This document shows positions 46,161 through 58,555 of a DNA stretch of 64,000 bases, one piece after another. A program made the translations under genes and the position numbers. Under the pieces are notes generated by a model that searched no databases, had not been told where the DNA came from, and worked only from the letters and a program-made list of their open reading frames with translations. The stretch lies in assembly GCA_946122785.1 (NCBI GenBank), contig CAMGYJ010000008.1, forward strand, positions 22,469,475 through 22,533,474. Reading direction: 5' to 3'. This DNA is from Linum tenue (taxonomy: Eukaryota; Streptophyta; Magnoliopsida; Malpighiales; Linaceae). The first letter of the stretch is position 1; every line of letters starts with the position of its first letter.

Positions 46161-48116
46161 ATGGAGAGTTTAGGCAAGAACCGCCAGACAACAGATGGCG
46201 CTCACATGGTCCCCACCGATATCAAAGGTCAGAACTTTCACTTTCCTAAACAAATCCTCCCAAGAATCTCGATACCTCTGCAAGAAACATAAAAAATCCA
46301 TTTCGTTTCCCTTTATTGTTTTATAGATACGATTGAAACTTGCATGTCATTTCGGGGCTTGCGTTTGGGCATAAACACTCGCATAGTCATTGCGCGCCCT
46401 GTGATGACGTGGCTCGAATTCCGAGAGGCACCCGGGCTTAAAAACGTCAGCATGCACATGTTTTGGATAGACAAGAAGGTTCATTTATGATTAAGTTACA
46501 AAATTGCATAATTTATTCATAAGTTCTTTTAGACCAGTGTACCATGTAGTTTGAGATCGCTAAACTATTTATCTTATAGGCACGATTGATCGAGTCGATG
46601 GTTGATGAAAAGGACATCAGTGAGATTTCTCGCAAGATTAAATTCGGGAACCTTTATCGTTTTGATTCGGTGGTGGCTATACCAGCAAAAGAGAATCCTA
46701 GGATTGTTGCAGGAGAGTTAAGGATACACATAACTCCAGAACAAAACATCCCTAGAATTGAAGAAGACCCAGACGAGCCACGATTACCCATTGGCTGGGA
46801 CATTGGGATGGCTTTTTCGATAGTACCACTTCAGACAAATACCATTGATTATCATACAGGTTACGCGTGACTATCTAAGTTTTTTATGCTAAAATAAACG
46901 TAAGCTATAAAATGACAAACTCTCTTGGTAACCACAAATATCATTGCATGCGTCAGGCGTATTAGTGTTCCTACAACAGTTCGTGGTATCCTCCGAGAAT
47001 TCAACCTGGTCATACAGGATGTGAGGTGCGTTCTATAGAATAATACACTACTTTGTTAATTATATGAACCATCCATCTTACATATATCTGTCACGATCAG
47101 TGGTGCCAAGGCATCTGTGCTGTATAGAGGATATTACATCCCGAAGTTCTTAGAGAATGCGCCGACAGCTGAGGCCCATCTGCCCCTCATTGTTACAATC
47201 AAAGCTGCTATTCGAGTGCCGCCTCTGTCCACCCAGAAATATAAATATCGTTTTGAATCAACTCCTGCCAGTCAGTTGATAATCAGATCTTATGCGGGCA
47301 TATTCAAAGAAATAATGCACATGTACACTTCTGTCTGAACAAATGTTATTCATTCTTCGATTCATATATACTGCCAACCGACCAGAACAAAGCTAACAAT
47401 TTGTATTATTTTGCTACAACCAGCTTTCTTTATAGTCGCAGGCAGGTCTACTACATGGACGCTAGCACCAGTAAGAAGACAGGCTGCCTTCGATCAACAG
47501 TTGAGAAGAAAACACTTGCTGACATCAAAGCTATGCTTGCATCTGATCAGAGCTGCCACAAGGTTAGTCGTGGACAAAATGCATCATAAATAGCTACATC
47601 CAGCAGTTACAATTTATAAACAAACATTGCTAACTAAAATATACCATTCGTGTTAGATGCTTTACCGTGCCAAGTTCCACATATCACATATGAAATTTCG
47701 AAAAGCATTTGCAGGACAACTGAGGAATGGCCAGAGTATGTTTTACTATTTCAATGCGCATCTATTATCTGCTAATTTATCTACACAGAAACTAACATAA
47801 CTTCTCGCTTACATTTATGTCCAGCTTGCACTATCAACTCGAAGTCAAATGTGAACAAGGATCTGATGACATTGATGCCATACTGGACCATGAGGCAACT
47901 CTCTCAATAATCGGAATGACGCCAAGCAAGTACATGAAACTCGATGCGGATGCGGCTAAGGCGTTGCTGATCAAAAATGCAGCAGAATGTTTGCAGGAGA
48001 ACTGTACATCGGTTCCTCGGATCTCAAGAACAGGACCGCACCAACCAAACCTCACGTCAGAGTTTCAACACTTTGGCATACCTCAAGAATCGACAAGTGA
48101 TCGTCAGCACCAATGA
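46161..48116 (+). pseudogene. RPA1-like OB-fold gene B, eight exons, two broken splice sites
   Basis: Exon lengths mirror gene A: 46161-46227, 46327-46478 (152, same as A), 46580-46859 (280), 46938-47025 (88, same), 47101-47322 (222, same), 47436-47562, 47657-47735 (79 versus 80) and 47825-48116. The start MESLGKNRQTTDGAH precedes CMSFRGLRLGINTRIVIARP, the counterpart of gene A's first OB fold. A later block reads VYYMDASTSKKTGCL, and the C-terminal fold reads LHYQLEVKCEQGSDDIDAIL. Intron 3 should end just before 46938, but the sequence there is CACAA, not AG; the next AG, at 46955-46956, shifts the frame into a stop. Exon 7 is one base short at its donor (CAGA|GTATG), which also shifts the frame. 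It is therefore probably dead, though an alternative short isoform cannot be excluded. Confidence 0.72.
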
Positions 48117-48456
48117 TAGAAAGAGCCCCTGCTACGTGTTTGCTACCTCTATTATCCTCCTTCCCTAACTAAGTTTTTATTCTCAAGGTCCAACGAGGAC
48201 AAAATAATGTTTAAATTTGATTAGGATTTTCGGATTTCACAAGGCTGTTAAGCACTATCTTTTGTTTTTATGCCTTGGGACATTAATTTCGCGTCCCAGT
48301 TACGTGCACCCAACTATAATGCATCTACTATGGCAGCATCCTTGGTATGACAACTATGATGTTTGATGAGGACTACTAGGTCACATAATTGAACGGCCCC
48401 GTGTACGCTGACAACATATATATCATAATCCATGAAATTACTCAATCCAAACTTAA

Positions 48457-48485
48457 CCCGCCGCGGAGCGCGGGCTGAGAACTAG
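48457..48485 (+). mobile_element. Helitron-like 3' terminus
   Basis: A GC hairpin (CCCGC at 48457-48461 pairing with GCGGG at 48470-48474) is followed 8 bases later by CTAG (48482-48485) and a T. A short GC hairpin ahead of a terminal CTRR, with insertion before T, is the hallmark of a Helitron 3' end. I could not find the 5' TC end, so the extent of the element is unknown. It would extend leftward, where the two RPA1-like genes lie. Confidence 0.5.
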
Positions 48486-51400
48486 TTCGTATTATATGTA
48501 GTCATGAGGTGTGCTGCTTCATTTTCCAATATTCTTCGAACAAACTGAATTTTGGGAGCTATTGGCAGCTAACACAACTTTTTTTCCCTTTCTAAGCATT
48601 AACAGTACATCAAACGAGTCCAACCAAAGCAAGCATGTTGAACGTGTTAATTCAGCATAATTAGCACTAGTACACAACCCCATCCCCTCCCCTCTACCAA
48701 CAGACAAGACACAATCGGTGCAATTTGGTATACAAATGGAATCAAAGAGCCAACTCCAATCACGGTTGTGGTAGGATTGCCCAAATAGGCATTATAAGTA
48801 CAGTTAGCACCGGCAAAAGATTTTTAAGTTGCAACTCCATATCCATGTGATGATGAACCATTAATTATTACTCGAGAGAAAGGAAGTCAAGCTAAGAAAT
48901 CATGCAACCCATCTTATTGTAGTGGTTGATCAGCCAAACGGTCCGTAAAGAAGAAATCATGATCATCACTCAAAGACAATGACAATCTTTTGGGATATCA
49001 AGGAGTGGGATTGTATCGTTTCGCATGCAATGTAGGGAGTGCACATGGGTTGGGTGATTCGGATTTGATAATTGTAATTATCCGATTCATATATTATGAT
49101 TTTGAAAATGTTAAATCCAAGTTATCCAATATTTAATGGATATTGCACAACCCAATAATCAATAAAAGTAGTCAAAACTATTATTTATTCTTCACCTTTT
49201 GAAGTATATAGTCAGACTGTAGTGCAGTTCGAAAATATGATGAATATTTGATACTATAAGAAATAACACTTTTTCATGTAAAAATAGGATGCGGGTCATA
49301 TGAGTGACTCGCAATCTACCCACCATCCACCCACATAAGTGCGGGTGGGAGATTTACCAATCCGCAATCCACCCACATCAATCACCCACTGCGTGCGGGT
49401 CGGGTAATTTGCGGGTGGATCGATATCAATTCGCGTATTAACCACCCACGTGCCCACCCCTAAATCCAACCCAATAAAATAAAATAAAAAACTAAAACCC
49501 TACGGTTTTTTATAGTTGGGTTGGGTTGGGTTGGAGATAATTTTAATTGAATATCCAACCCAACACAAAAAAAGACAACTATTATACACTACAAAAATAT
49601 TGTATAACTAATAAAGATTTTAAACAAATAAATCGAGGCAAAAAGTTTCAATATGTATAACTATTGTTCGGATTTTAATGAAATACAATTTACTTCAACA
49701 TATATCTAGTTTTTTTCATAAATATTTGTCGAAGTAAGCTAAAGTAATTATAAGTTAACACATTCATAACATGTTCTTCTAAAATTGTACACACAAGAAA
49801 AATGTTACGTGAATTATAGCCTATATTAAATCTACGTCTAAATATTAAGTTGAAAAATGTATTAGATTAGAAAAATCACAAGAGAAAATATGATAAGATA
49901 GCTTAATTTTCTCAATATGTTTATTTATGACAAAAAATATGTGGTATATGTGTTGTATACGAACATTTATAACACGAGCAAGGAAGTTAACTACTCAAAA
50001 ATTGGCCTCTCGTTTTTCCTATCCCAAGAGAGGAGAAGAATGAAATCTTCTCATGGGCTAATCATAGACAAATCGACCTCCACAGAACAGCAACAACAAC
50101 TACAACCATCAATTTTCCTCTATCAGCATCATATGATTTTTGGCCTGCAATCAAACTCCTCATGATATATGATATGATGATATATATGATATGATGGTCC
50201 AGCCAAGCCAAGCCATCCATCCCATTTCCACATCTACCATTACTCTTTGCAATTAATTCTTTCGTATGTATATATGGAGTAATGGCTCATGTTAGTCATG
50301 TAGGTTATGAAGGGAAAGAGTAGTACTAGCTAGCTCCTTTTCTTTATAGCATCTGAATGCATGCAGCAATATAAAGTGGCGTTACATAATTCTTTGAATT
50401 CTTCCCCTCTGTGGAAAAATGTGAAGAGATTCCAACAATCCCAAGCTCAGTTACAAGACATGCAACGAGCCTCGACACTAATGGCGAAATGAACTTGTTG
50501 TTGGGCCATCGTTGGACAAATGTCTCTATCTTACTATATAATCATTCACGAACTCATCGCTTATTCGATTCAGAAATTTGTTATTAAAGTATCACAAAGT
50601 CGGAAATGTTATTTCAACACTTGCAGTTGCAATCAATAGAATCAATAATTTTGAGAAACAACTAAACCAATGAATGTATGATAGAATGGAGGGAATCAGA
50701 GTATCCCGTACTTGGGTTTAATTGTTAGATTTTAAAAATAATTGGGGAAAGGAATAACATTTTTACTATTAGACTTGTGTTTAAAATACGACTATAGATG
50801 AGTTATAGCCTAATGGAAAACATGTTTACCAATAATAGTAATGTTGTAGGTTAAAATCACCTAGTCTACCACTTAGATATTCTTTTTTTTACCCATACAC
50901 AAACTACTACCGGGATTGAATAATTGTTTTCCCAAATTTTAGAGGTGTCCCCAATACCCAGAATTTCTCCTGAGTGCGGATACTTATCAAAATGACACCA
51001 AACTTATTATCCTTCTTTTCGGGTTCAAGGAAAACTCACTCAAAAACAATATTGATCAAATTTTCTCCTACAAAATCGATTTGAATTCGTATGGATATTA
51101 GTTATTTTGTCATCCTTACCTCCCTCCATCATGGGCCTCACACACAATGTCAACAAATATTATTCACCTTTTTTAACTAAATAATGTACAAATAAATAGG
51201 AAAATTACTTCACCCCCTTTCATTTTCCTAATCAATAAAAGAACCAAACCAATTTTCTATTTTAGTACGGTAAAAAAAATTTCCTAATTACCTTTCTCAT
51301 GGGATGGGGTGTTTGTTTGTCTTCGTGTCCACTTTCCACCTTGAAGGGTCTTTTCTTTTTGCAACTTGAATCTTTTTTCATATTCAGTCTTCTCTTTTTG

Positions 51401-51500
51401 TGGGTATTGTTATAAAGTTGGAGCAATATAGGAAGAATGGCAAAAGTGTAAAAGAATTTGAGGAAGTGTTCAAAATTCAATCAGATGTTTTGAGATGAGT
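48486..51500. other. AT-rich region without genes
   Basis: Nothing coding is supported. 49033-49570 holds GGGTTGGGT and CCACCCAC-type subterminal motifs and an outward TAGGGGTGGGCACGTGGG-like right end near 49440-49463. This suggests a worn hAT-like element whose target duplication I could not confirm. ATATGATATGATG-type simple repeats lie near 50160-50200. Confidence 0.45.
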
Positions 51501-51539
51501 AAAATGGGTGTAATGGTTCCATTCTGATTCGAGACAGAA

Positions 51540-51850
51540 TTGGATAAAGAAAATTTGCTTACTTTTACAATTAAAGTGTATTTTGTAGGTCGTTCTTTGG
51601 ATGACCTTTTTGGAGTCTTTTTGGAGGAAGTTTGTTCTTTGTTGGACAATCATAATGGTCTTACTGTACGATTTGTAGGTCGGAATAGTAATAGGGTAGC
51701 TCACTTGATAGTTAAAAAACTCTTTCTTTGTATCATACTACATGTCGTTATTTTGATTTCATATCCTGGTTGCATACGAGAGTGTAATGCGTGGATCTTT
51801 TTTTCAATCAATACAAGATTAACTTTTGTAAAAAAATAAAAAAAATAAAG
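51540..51850 (+). pseudogene. 3' remnant of a LINE: RNase H tail and A-rich end
   Basis: The plus frame reads SLDDLFGVFLEEVCSLLDNH then VRFVGRNSNRVAHLIVKK, the pattern of the RNase H-like domain at the end of plant L1 polyproteins (hV.R..N.vAH). A short tail-like region follows, then A-rich sequence (about 51830-51848) that could be the poly-A tail. The rest of the element is missing, as expected for 5' truncation during insertion. Confidence 0.55.
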
Positions 51851-51895
51851 CATATTTTGTCACTTCTAAATGGTCGAGTCGTTGGAAGAAATTCA

Positions 51896-52344
51896 GTTAT
51901 GACCCTCTACTATTTTTTACATCAAATATGACACTGTACTTTGAAAAAATTATCAAACGTGCCTTTTGTTAAAATTTTCAGTAAAAAATCAGCAATCATG
52001 GTTGAACCGAGATTTAGACGACCCGACATCGGCAAATGAGATGGAAAATATCAGTTTTGTCCACTGATTTATTTCTCTAGGTCTCATTAAAGTGAAATTA
52101 TTAGAGGTATTTGGCTATACAAAAGAACCAAAAAAAATCTAAAGTGAAATTATTAGAGATATTTTAGACATTTGGGTCGCCCAAAACAAGGTTCGACCGT
52201 GATTGACTATTTTTTGCTGAAAATTTTAGCATAAGGGCATATATGATGATTTTCTCAAAGTACATGGGCATGTTTGGCGTAAAAAATAGTCGAGGGGCAT
52301 CTTTGATAAAACGCCATAGTAGAGGGGCATATTATACCTATAAC
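51896..52344. mobile_element. Foldback element, about 450 bp, MULE-like MITE
   Basis: Both ends read inward as GTTAT…CCCTCTACTAT-type sequence, followed by CTATTTTTTAC, GTACTTTGA and AAAATTTTCAG blocks in the same order, so the inverted arms are about 150 bp with moderate divergence. The right arm holds one extra unit. No exact target duplication was found. It is similar in style to the MULE foldbacks but unproven. Confidence 0.6.
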
Positions 52345-54100
52345 CTTACTATTTACTAACACACTCTCTTAAACGAAAAAACTAATTTATATAGGTTTGA
52401 AATTTGCATAGGTCTGGATACCATATGCTTACCAAAACACATATATAGGAATCATGGGGATTTTCATATAAGACATATCGGACCTAGGTAGTGAAGCTCT
52501 GAATCCATGTCAAGAACCAGTTGCTCCCGTTGACTCGGGTTGTTGGGAGAAGTCAATATATGATACTAATTAACTACTTCCTCATAGGCCTTCTCAAACG
52601 AAAACCAACTCATGAGCTTGATGTTTGCACATATCCTATATACCATATGCTTTAAAGACAATACCTAATATTGGGGATCATTACAAAACCCTAATATTAA
52701 TATAGAAAATACCTAACTTCTAGGAGTCTGATAAGATTAACTCTATCAAATTATATAAAAATACTCATAATATAACATAATCTCATACTCTAATACACTT
52801 GTTTAAAATCGAACTGGACCAAACCGTTTGCATAGCTGAAAGGCAAATCTAGGAAGAAAATGAAGCTTTTGCGTTTTGTTTTTGTTAATTTGTGCAAGTT
52901 AATCCCCACTAACAGGATCTGAATCTAAGCTCGGCCGCACGTGATAGGATGATCACTTTGATCTCCAGATCTTGATGAATATATATATTTATATGTCTCC
53001 TCTTTTTCATCTTTTTATCTCTTTTGTGAGCCTAAATATGCTTTTACGCCACTAGCTAGTGTTTGTGGAATTGTGGCTGCTTTTGTTGTTCCCTTCTTCT
53101 TTTACATCCTTCCTTTCTTCAATTGAGCAATGCGACGCCGACAATTAATACAGGATTCTTTCTTATGATTTATTTCACTTTCCTTCGATCTTAAAGACCG
53201 TATGTAATTAATTAATAGATGTGTACTTTTTTCCGTTGAATTGCATGTACAATTTTAAGGAAGGGCTGAATTCCAAATTTATATATTTTTGCTCCACCGA
53301 TTTCTGAAAGATTTTGGGTCGAATTTGTATGAAAGGAAAATGTCTCATAAGAAGACTTTTAGCATAACATGTAAGACTTTTAGACATTGAAATACAAGGA
53401 GTCTCAAATGAACAAGTAAAATCCGAGTAATTCTAAATGGTAGATAAAAGAGGTGAAGGTTAAAAAAAATTATAAGAGAGGCGAAGAAGATGAACAATTG
53501 TGAAGAAGATACATGATGAACGATTGTCCATTATAGGAGAACTTGAAGGGTATACACATAGAAAAGAGTAGGATGACGGTTAGGGTTTCCTCACTCCTCA
53601 TCTACCACGCACCCCTAGCATAAAATTTTCCTAAATTTTCATCTTCTTGATCTAACATTTTACTCCATAAAAATTGTTACCACTTGACGTAAGAACATCA
53701 ACATGTATATATCGATCCCCTGATAACCGTCAGCTTGAGGATTCTAATTATCATCTTGTGTACACGAGCACCTTCATATGTACTGGAGTTACTTTCATGA
53801 TAAAATTCTTGGCATGGGACCTCTAAGTTCTATTATATATAGTTGGCGCTCCAACTTATAAATTGGAATACGCTTATCGCTTCTATAATTAAACTGACAT
53901 TAAGGTTCCACGACCACGAGTCTCTGTTCATTCATGCTCGAAATTGAGCCGAAAGTTTTTCGAAAGCGTACTATGCATCCATCAGCATATTTAAGTTGTG
54001 TTGTCGTAGGCCTAGCTATAGCCAAGTACATGTTTGGTCAAATGTAGTGCAAGCTTTGAATATTAGGAAGAAAAGGACAAAAGGTTTGTGTCAAGACATA
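52345..54100. other. AT-rich region without genes
   Basis: No supported coding region. The phrase ACCATATGCTT occurs with similar context near 52421 and 52641, perhaps an old local duplication. Confidence 0.45.
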
Positions 54101-54104
54101 TACG

Positions 54105-55235
54105 CTTTGTTTGAGAAGAAGAGCAAAAGCTGGGGGAGCAAATTTTGGGGTGCAAATGGTTTTATCGAGAAAGATGCACTCGTTTGGATGTTTTTGAACA
54201 GGAGTACGGATTTGTCAACTGGGTGCAAAAGCACTATTCCAGCTCACCCCCAAATCGGGGTGCAAGAAGAAACGAGCAACTCATATTTACTTTTTATTTT
54301 CTTTTTTTTTCAAGCCAACGACAAAACCCTCCGATTTCCATCTCCAACAAGAAACCCAATCCCGCCGTCCCGATAGCCACTCCGACGAGAACCCTAGTTC
54401 TCTTTTTCGATTTCCACCTTTGATAAGAATCCAAATTACCAAATCGATTTGAACTGAAAATTAAAAAAATTAATCAACCCACAATTTAAGAGAGAAAAAA
54501 TCAGATGAAGACATGCAAGAACCCTTCTTCCTCCAGCCGAGTAGTCGCCGGAGGTTCTCCCTACTCAGTCTCGCTGCCTTAGTTCTTCGTCGCTTCTCCG
54601 ACCTTGATGAAGGCGCTGATTTTAGATCTACGCTCTGAGCGTTGAACGCCCTCAGGTTTGAGAACGACTGTGGCGGCGATTTTATATCTCCGATTTGAGC
54701 TCTGAGAGCCCCATGAATTTAGAACGACAGCGACAATTTATTAACTGTGCTTTTAAAACGGCGACGATTTTCAGAACTGGAAATCGATGGAAGAGATGAA
54801 GGGGCTTTCTCTGCTTCGCTGTTCTCTGCAAATTTGAAAAGAGATCGACGATGGGAAATTGGCGGAGATTTTCAGAACTAGAAATCGATGGAAGAGATGC
54901 AGTTTTTGTTCTGAGAAAGGGGAGATCGAGAATGAGAGTGAGAGTGGAATACGGGGAGAGAAAGGGAGAGAGAAGGTATGATGGGCTGGCACCCACGGGA
55001 GAAGGGAAATTATAAAGAAAAGGAATTTAGTTTTTAAAATATTAAAATTAAATTTTAACAGAATATTATAATTAATATAATATATCTCATATTCTTATTT
55101 ACACCCCCTTACTTTTTCTTCCAAACATGAATTTACGCTTCAATTTGCACCCTCCTACAATTTGCTCCCCCAACCATTTGCACCTCAATTTGCACAATTC
55201 AAATTTGCACCCCTCGTTGTCAAACGGAGCAATAG
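54105..55235. mobile_element. Inverted-repeat element carrying GC-rich gene fragments, about 1.1 kb
   Basis: The left end (GCTTTGTTTGA, then GGGGGAGCAAATT and GGGGTGCAAATGG) reappears inverted at the right end (GCTCCGTTTGA, GGGGTGCAAATTT, GGGGGAGCAAATT). The interior at 54500-55000 is GC-rich, with coding-like pieces open on both strands. It includes an approximately 101-bp direct duplication (the block GATTTTCAGAACT occurs at 54766 and 54867). I could not fix the target duplication, so the superfamily is open. The cargo pattern matches the gene-carrying MULEs elsewhere in the window. Confidence 0.55.
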
Positions 55236-55407
55236 GGAAGTTGAGAGGAAGGAAAACACAGTAGGAATCGAAGTGATGGAAACGACATTAGTTTGTCTTT
55301 AAACAAGAGTTGACTAGTAATTGGCTAATTGCCAATGAATACTAAATACACAAAGTCCTTTTTCCCTTTTGGGAATACAAATACACATGCATGCTTATAA
55401 TGCATGC

Positions 55408-55742
55408 CATATGCTTCAAGAAGAGTATTTTTACTATGCTATACAGCATTGGTGTTTTAATGTACAACTTGAAGTTGTATTATAACATTAAATGTATAAG
55501 TTTAGGTTGTATCATAAAAGAATTTGTACCATTATGTTATGGTACAACTTTACAGTTTGAAGTTGTACCATCACATAAAGGTACAATTTCAAGTTGTATC
55601 ATAAAATAATTTATAAAAAAGTATAGGTACAATCTGAAGTTGTACCATAACGTTAAATGTACAATTTCAAGTTGTACCATAAAGACAAAAACTTATAGCA
55701 CCAATACTATATAGCATTATAAAATTCCTCGCTTCGAGAAAT
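55408..55742. mobile_element. Small MITE with an internal palindrome array, about 335 bp
   Basis: The ends (left …ATGCTATACAGCATTGGTG, right inverted …ATGCTATATAGTATTGGTG) are imperfect inverted repeats of at least 45 bp. The interior (55460-55686) is an array of GTACAACTTGAAGTTGTAC-like palindromes, each able to form a hairpin. Confidence 0.55.
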
Positions 55743-57811
55743 GATTATGCGTTTTGTCGAAATTATTATCTGTTTATTACAGTTGCATATTATTGCCTCG
55801 AACAACGTCGTCTAGCATCGTTAAAATCGTATCTTTGACATGTTTTTTGGGTCATATGACCGTAGTTAAGGTTACGACTAAGGTAGTCAAAGCGGTGGCA
55901 TGCCGGTACTGGCACCAAACTAACTGCCTCTATATGACGAGTATGAATATATGATTGATTTTTTTTATTTATAAACAAAATGATGTCGTTTTGGTGAATT
56001 TAATTAAAAATATAATTTTAATTTGTTAATTAAATTTGAAAGCTAAATATTGGTGTTATTTATTGGATTCAAGTCATGTTTAGATGTTTATATTGTTTGG
56101 TGTATTAAAGTACAAACGTTTGAATATCACCGTTAAATGTTATATTTAAATTGAAGATTTTTTATCTTGTTTGAAATGTTATATTTTTATTTAAATATGA
56201 ATTTAGGTTTTAAATATATTGTCATCAAATATTATATATATATACTAAATGATTTCTATTTTCTTACATATTTTGACGAGTATGAATTGACATAAACCGA
56301 TTATATCACTGTTCGGTAATACGTAAATATTAAATAGCAAGAGGAAGTACCTAGGAAATGTATGGGAAGGGAGAATAATTATTAATAACAAAATATTAGA
56401 CATATTCCTACGACGATGATTGTTATATTAAATTAGGTAGTATGGTATATTGAATATTGATATGGAAAGATGCGATGTCGGCTGTAGTGCACAATTGTTG
56501 TCCAATAATGGCATCCAACTATCTCATAATTACTAAATTATTATTATTCGGCAAGGAAGAACTAAAGAAATCAAGGGATCTCTAGGCTCCAACCGCTAAT
56601 TTACACATGCATTCATGCATGCTCCCTAAATCTCTATAATTCATAGGCCACTTGACCAATTATACTAATTAAGTACTTTCTTTCGCAAAGCTATTGACAT
56701 GTTTCGATATTAAACATAATGGGTTCATCGAATGCTTCTACATTTTTATGTATATATTATGTAGAATCCCTTTGCCTTAGATTCTTTTTTATTAACCTCG
56801 TTTGGAACCTCCGATTCTAAACATTGTATTCTGAATATAAATTTTTTTTTACTTGTTTAAATCACAGAATACATTTATAGAGAACGCATAATGTATTCAT
56901 AATACATAGAAAACGAAAAAAATTTGTTATGAAGTGATGAACTGTATTAAAAGAGAAAGCAAACAACCAAGGTCTAGTGCTCCACAAGCAGTGAGTGCGA
57001 ACAAGCAAAGGGAAAAAAATACAAAAACGAAAAGAATAGAACGAAAGGAAAGGAAAGACAGAACAAAGAACAGAGAAATCAAACAAAAGACCAGTTTGGA
57101 GGTTAGAATTCTTTAAATTGATGTATTTAATCAATGTATGTATTTAATCACGGTATGTACCCTATGTAATATAAGCAGGTAGTGAATTGTGACGACAAAA
57201 AGAATGGGGAGGTAAAAGTTAATTTGGGACGAGATGATTAGTAGGGATGACAATTACCCACCATGGATAATTTAACCCAAACCCAAGTTGATTATTGGTA
57301 TGGTATATGTGAAGTATATATGGGTTTGCGGGTGTGTAGTTGGGTTTGGGTAGGGTACGAATATTGCTTCCATAATCTTAATGGGTATGGATACATATTT
57401 ACTTGAGAGTGTTTTAACTACACATACACCAATTGTACCTATTTGTAAAACATCAAAAGTTTAGGTATCAAATGTAATACACAAAAAATTTAGGTACTAA
57501 AAATATAATTTTCCATCAATCTTCTGAGGACTTGTATGCAAAAAAAATCAAATGTATGTACTAATCTAAAGATCTATTAAATTTAGGTACCAAAATATAA
57601 TTTGCATATAAATATGAGTACAAACCTAAATCCATGAATTAAAAATCCAACTCAATCCAAATAAATAGGATAGTAACATAACAAATGAATATAGGCAAAA
57701 TTATCATTCCGAAATTGTTCTTTGTCGATGCACTATTACAACATTGGTATATTGTTGATTTCACGTGGCGTAATGGGGCTACAAACCTGACATTGTACAT
57801 TACATACTTAG
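55743..57811. other. AT-rich region without genes
   Basis: Nothing coding. A TAGGGATGACAATTACCC start near 57242, with (A/G)CCCAA-rich sequence after it, resembles the left end of a hAT MITE of the 5295-6011 type, but I found no matching right end. Confidence 0.45.
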
Positions 57812-57814
57812 TTA

Positions 57815-58552
57815 GAGCACCTCCAATGGTGCAAATGAGGTGAATTGCAATCCTACGTGGCAGAGGGATGAAAGTGAGAAAGTGGTTTGCATTGAAGTGT
57901 CATCATTTACAAATGGTGCATATTTGCACACCATGCAAATTGGTATGCAATTGCAACAAGGCCCCACCAATTTGTCTTTTCTTTCTTTTCCCTTCTTTTT
58001 TGTTCATTTGTTTTTTTCTTTCTTGCTTCCACCACCAATTATATGTTGTATATATATTTCTTTCTATCCTTCCTATCACATACACATATGTATATGTATT
58101 TAGTTAATGGTAACGATGATCATTTTTGTACAAATAAAACAATACTACAAACAAACCTTAAAGATTCATATATACTTTAAAGTATTACATCCACAAAGTA
58201 CAAATTGAAAAGAAAACACACTAAACACGTTAAGACAACTAATTAATACATAAAATGTTTATATAATTAGTAACATTAATTTATAATTATATTTATTGAC
58301 TTTAATTGATATTAGTTATAGGAAGTTGCTAATTTAAGTTTAAAGGCTATTACAATATTTTAGTAAAATGGTAGAGATAATATGAATATTGGTTTGTCTT
58401 AAAAAGTAAGTAGGACCCACAATTGCAATTGCAAGTGGATGGCATTGATGTAGGTTGTATGAAAATGAAGAGTGAGTAATTGTTAAAGTTGATGATGTGG
58501 TAGTAGAGACCACACTTGAAATTGCATGTAGATGGCACCATTGGAGATGCTC
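57815..58552. mobile_element. PIF/Harbinger-like MITE, 738 bp
   Basis: The inverted ends are GAGCACCTCCAATGGTGC (57815-57832) and GCACCATTGGAGATGCTC (ending 58552), with one mismatch. They are flanked by TTA on both sides (57812-57814 and 58553-58555), the target duplication of PIF/Harbinger elements. Subterminal AATTGCAATTGCAA-type blocks occur on both sides. The interior is AT-rich and non-coding. Confidence 0.8.
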
Positions 58553-58555
58553 TTA

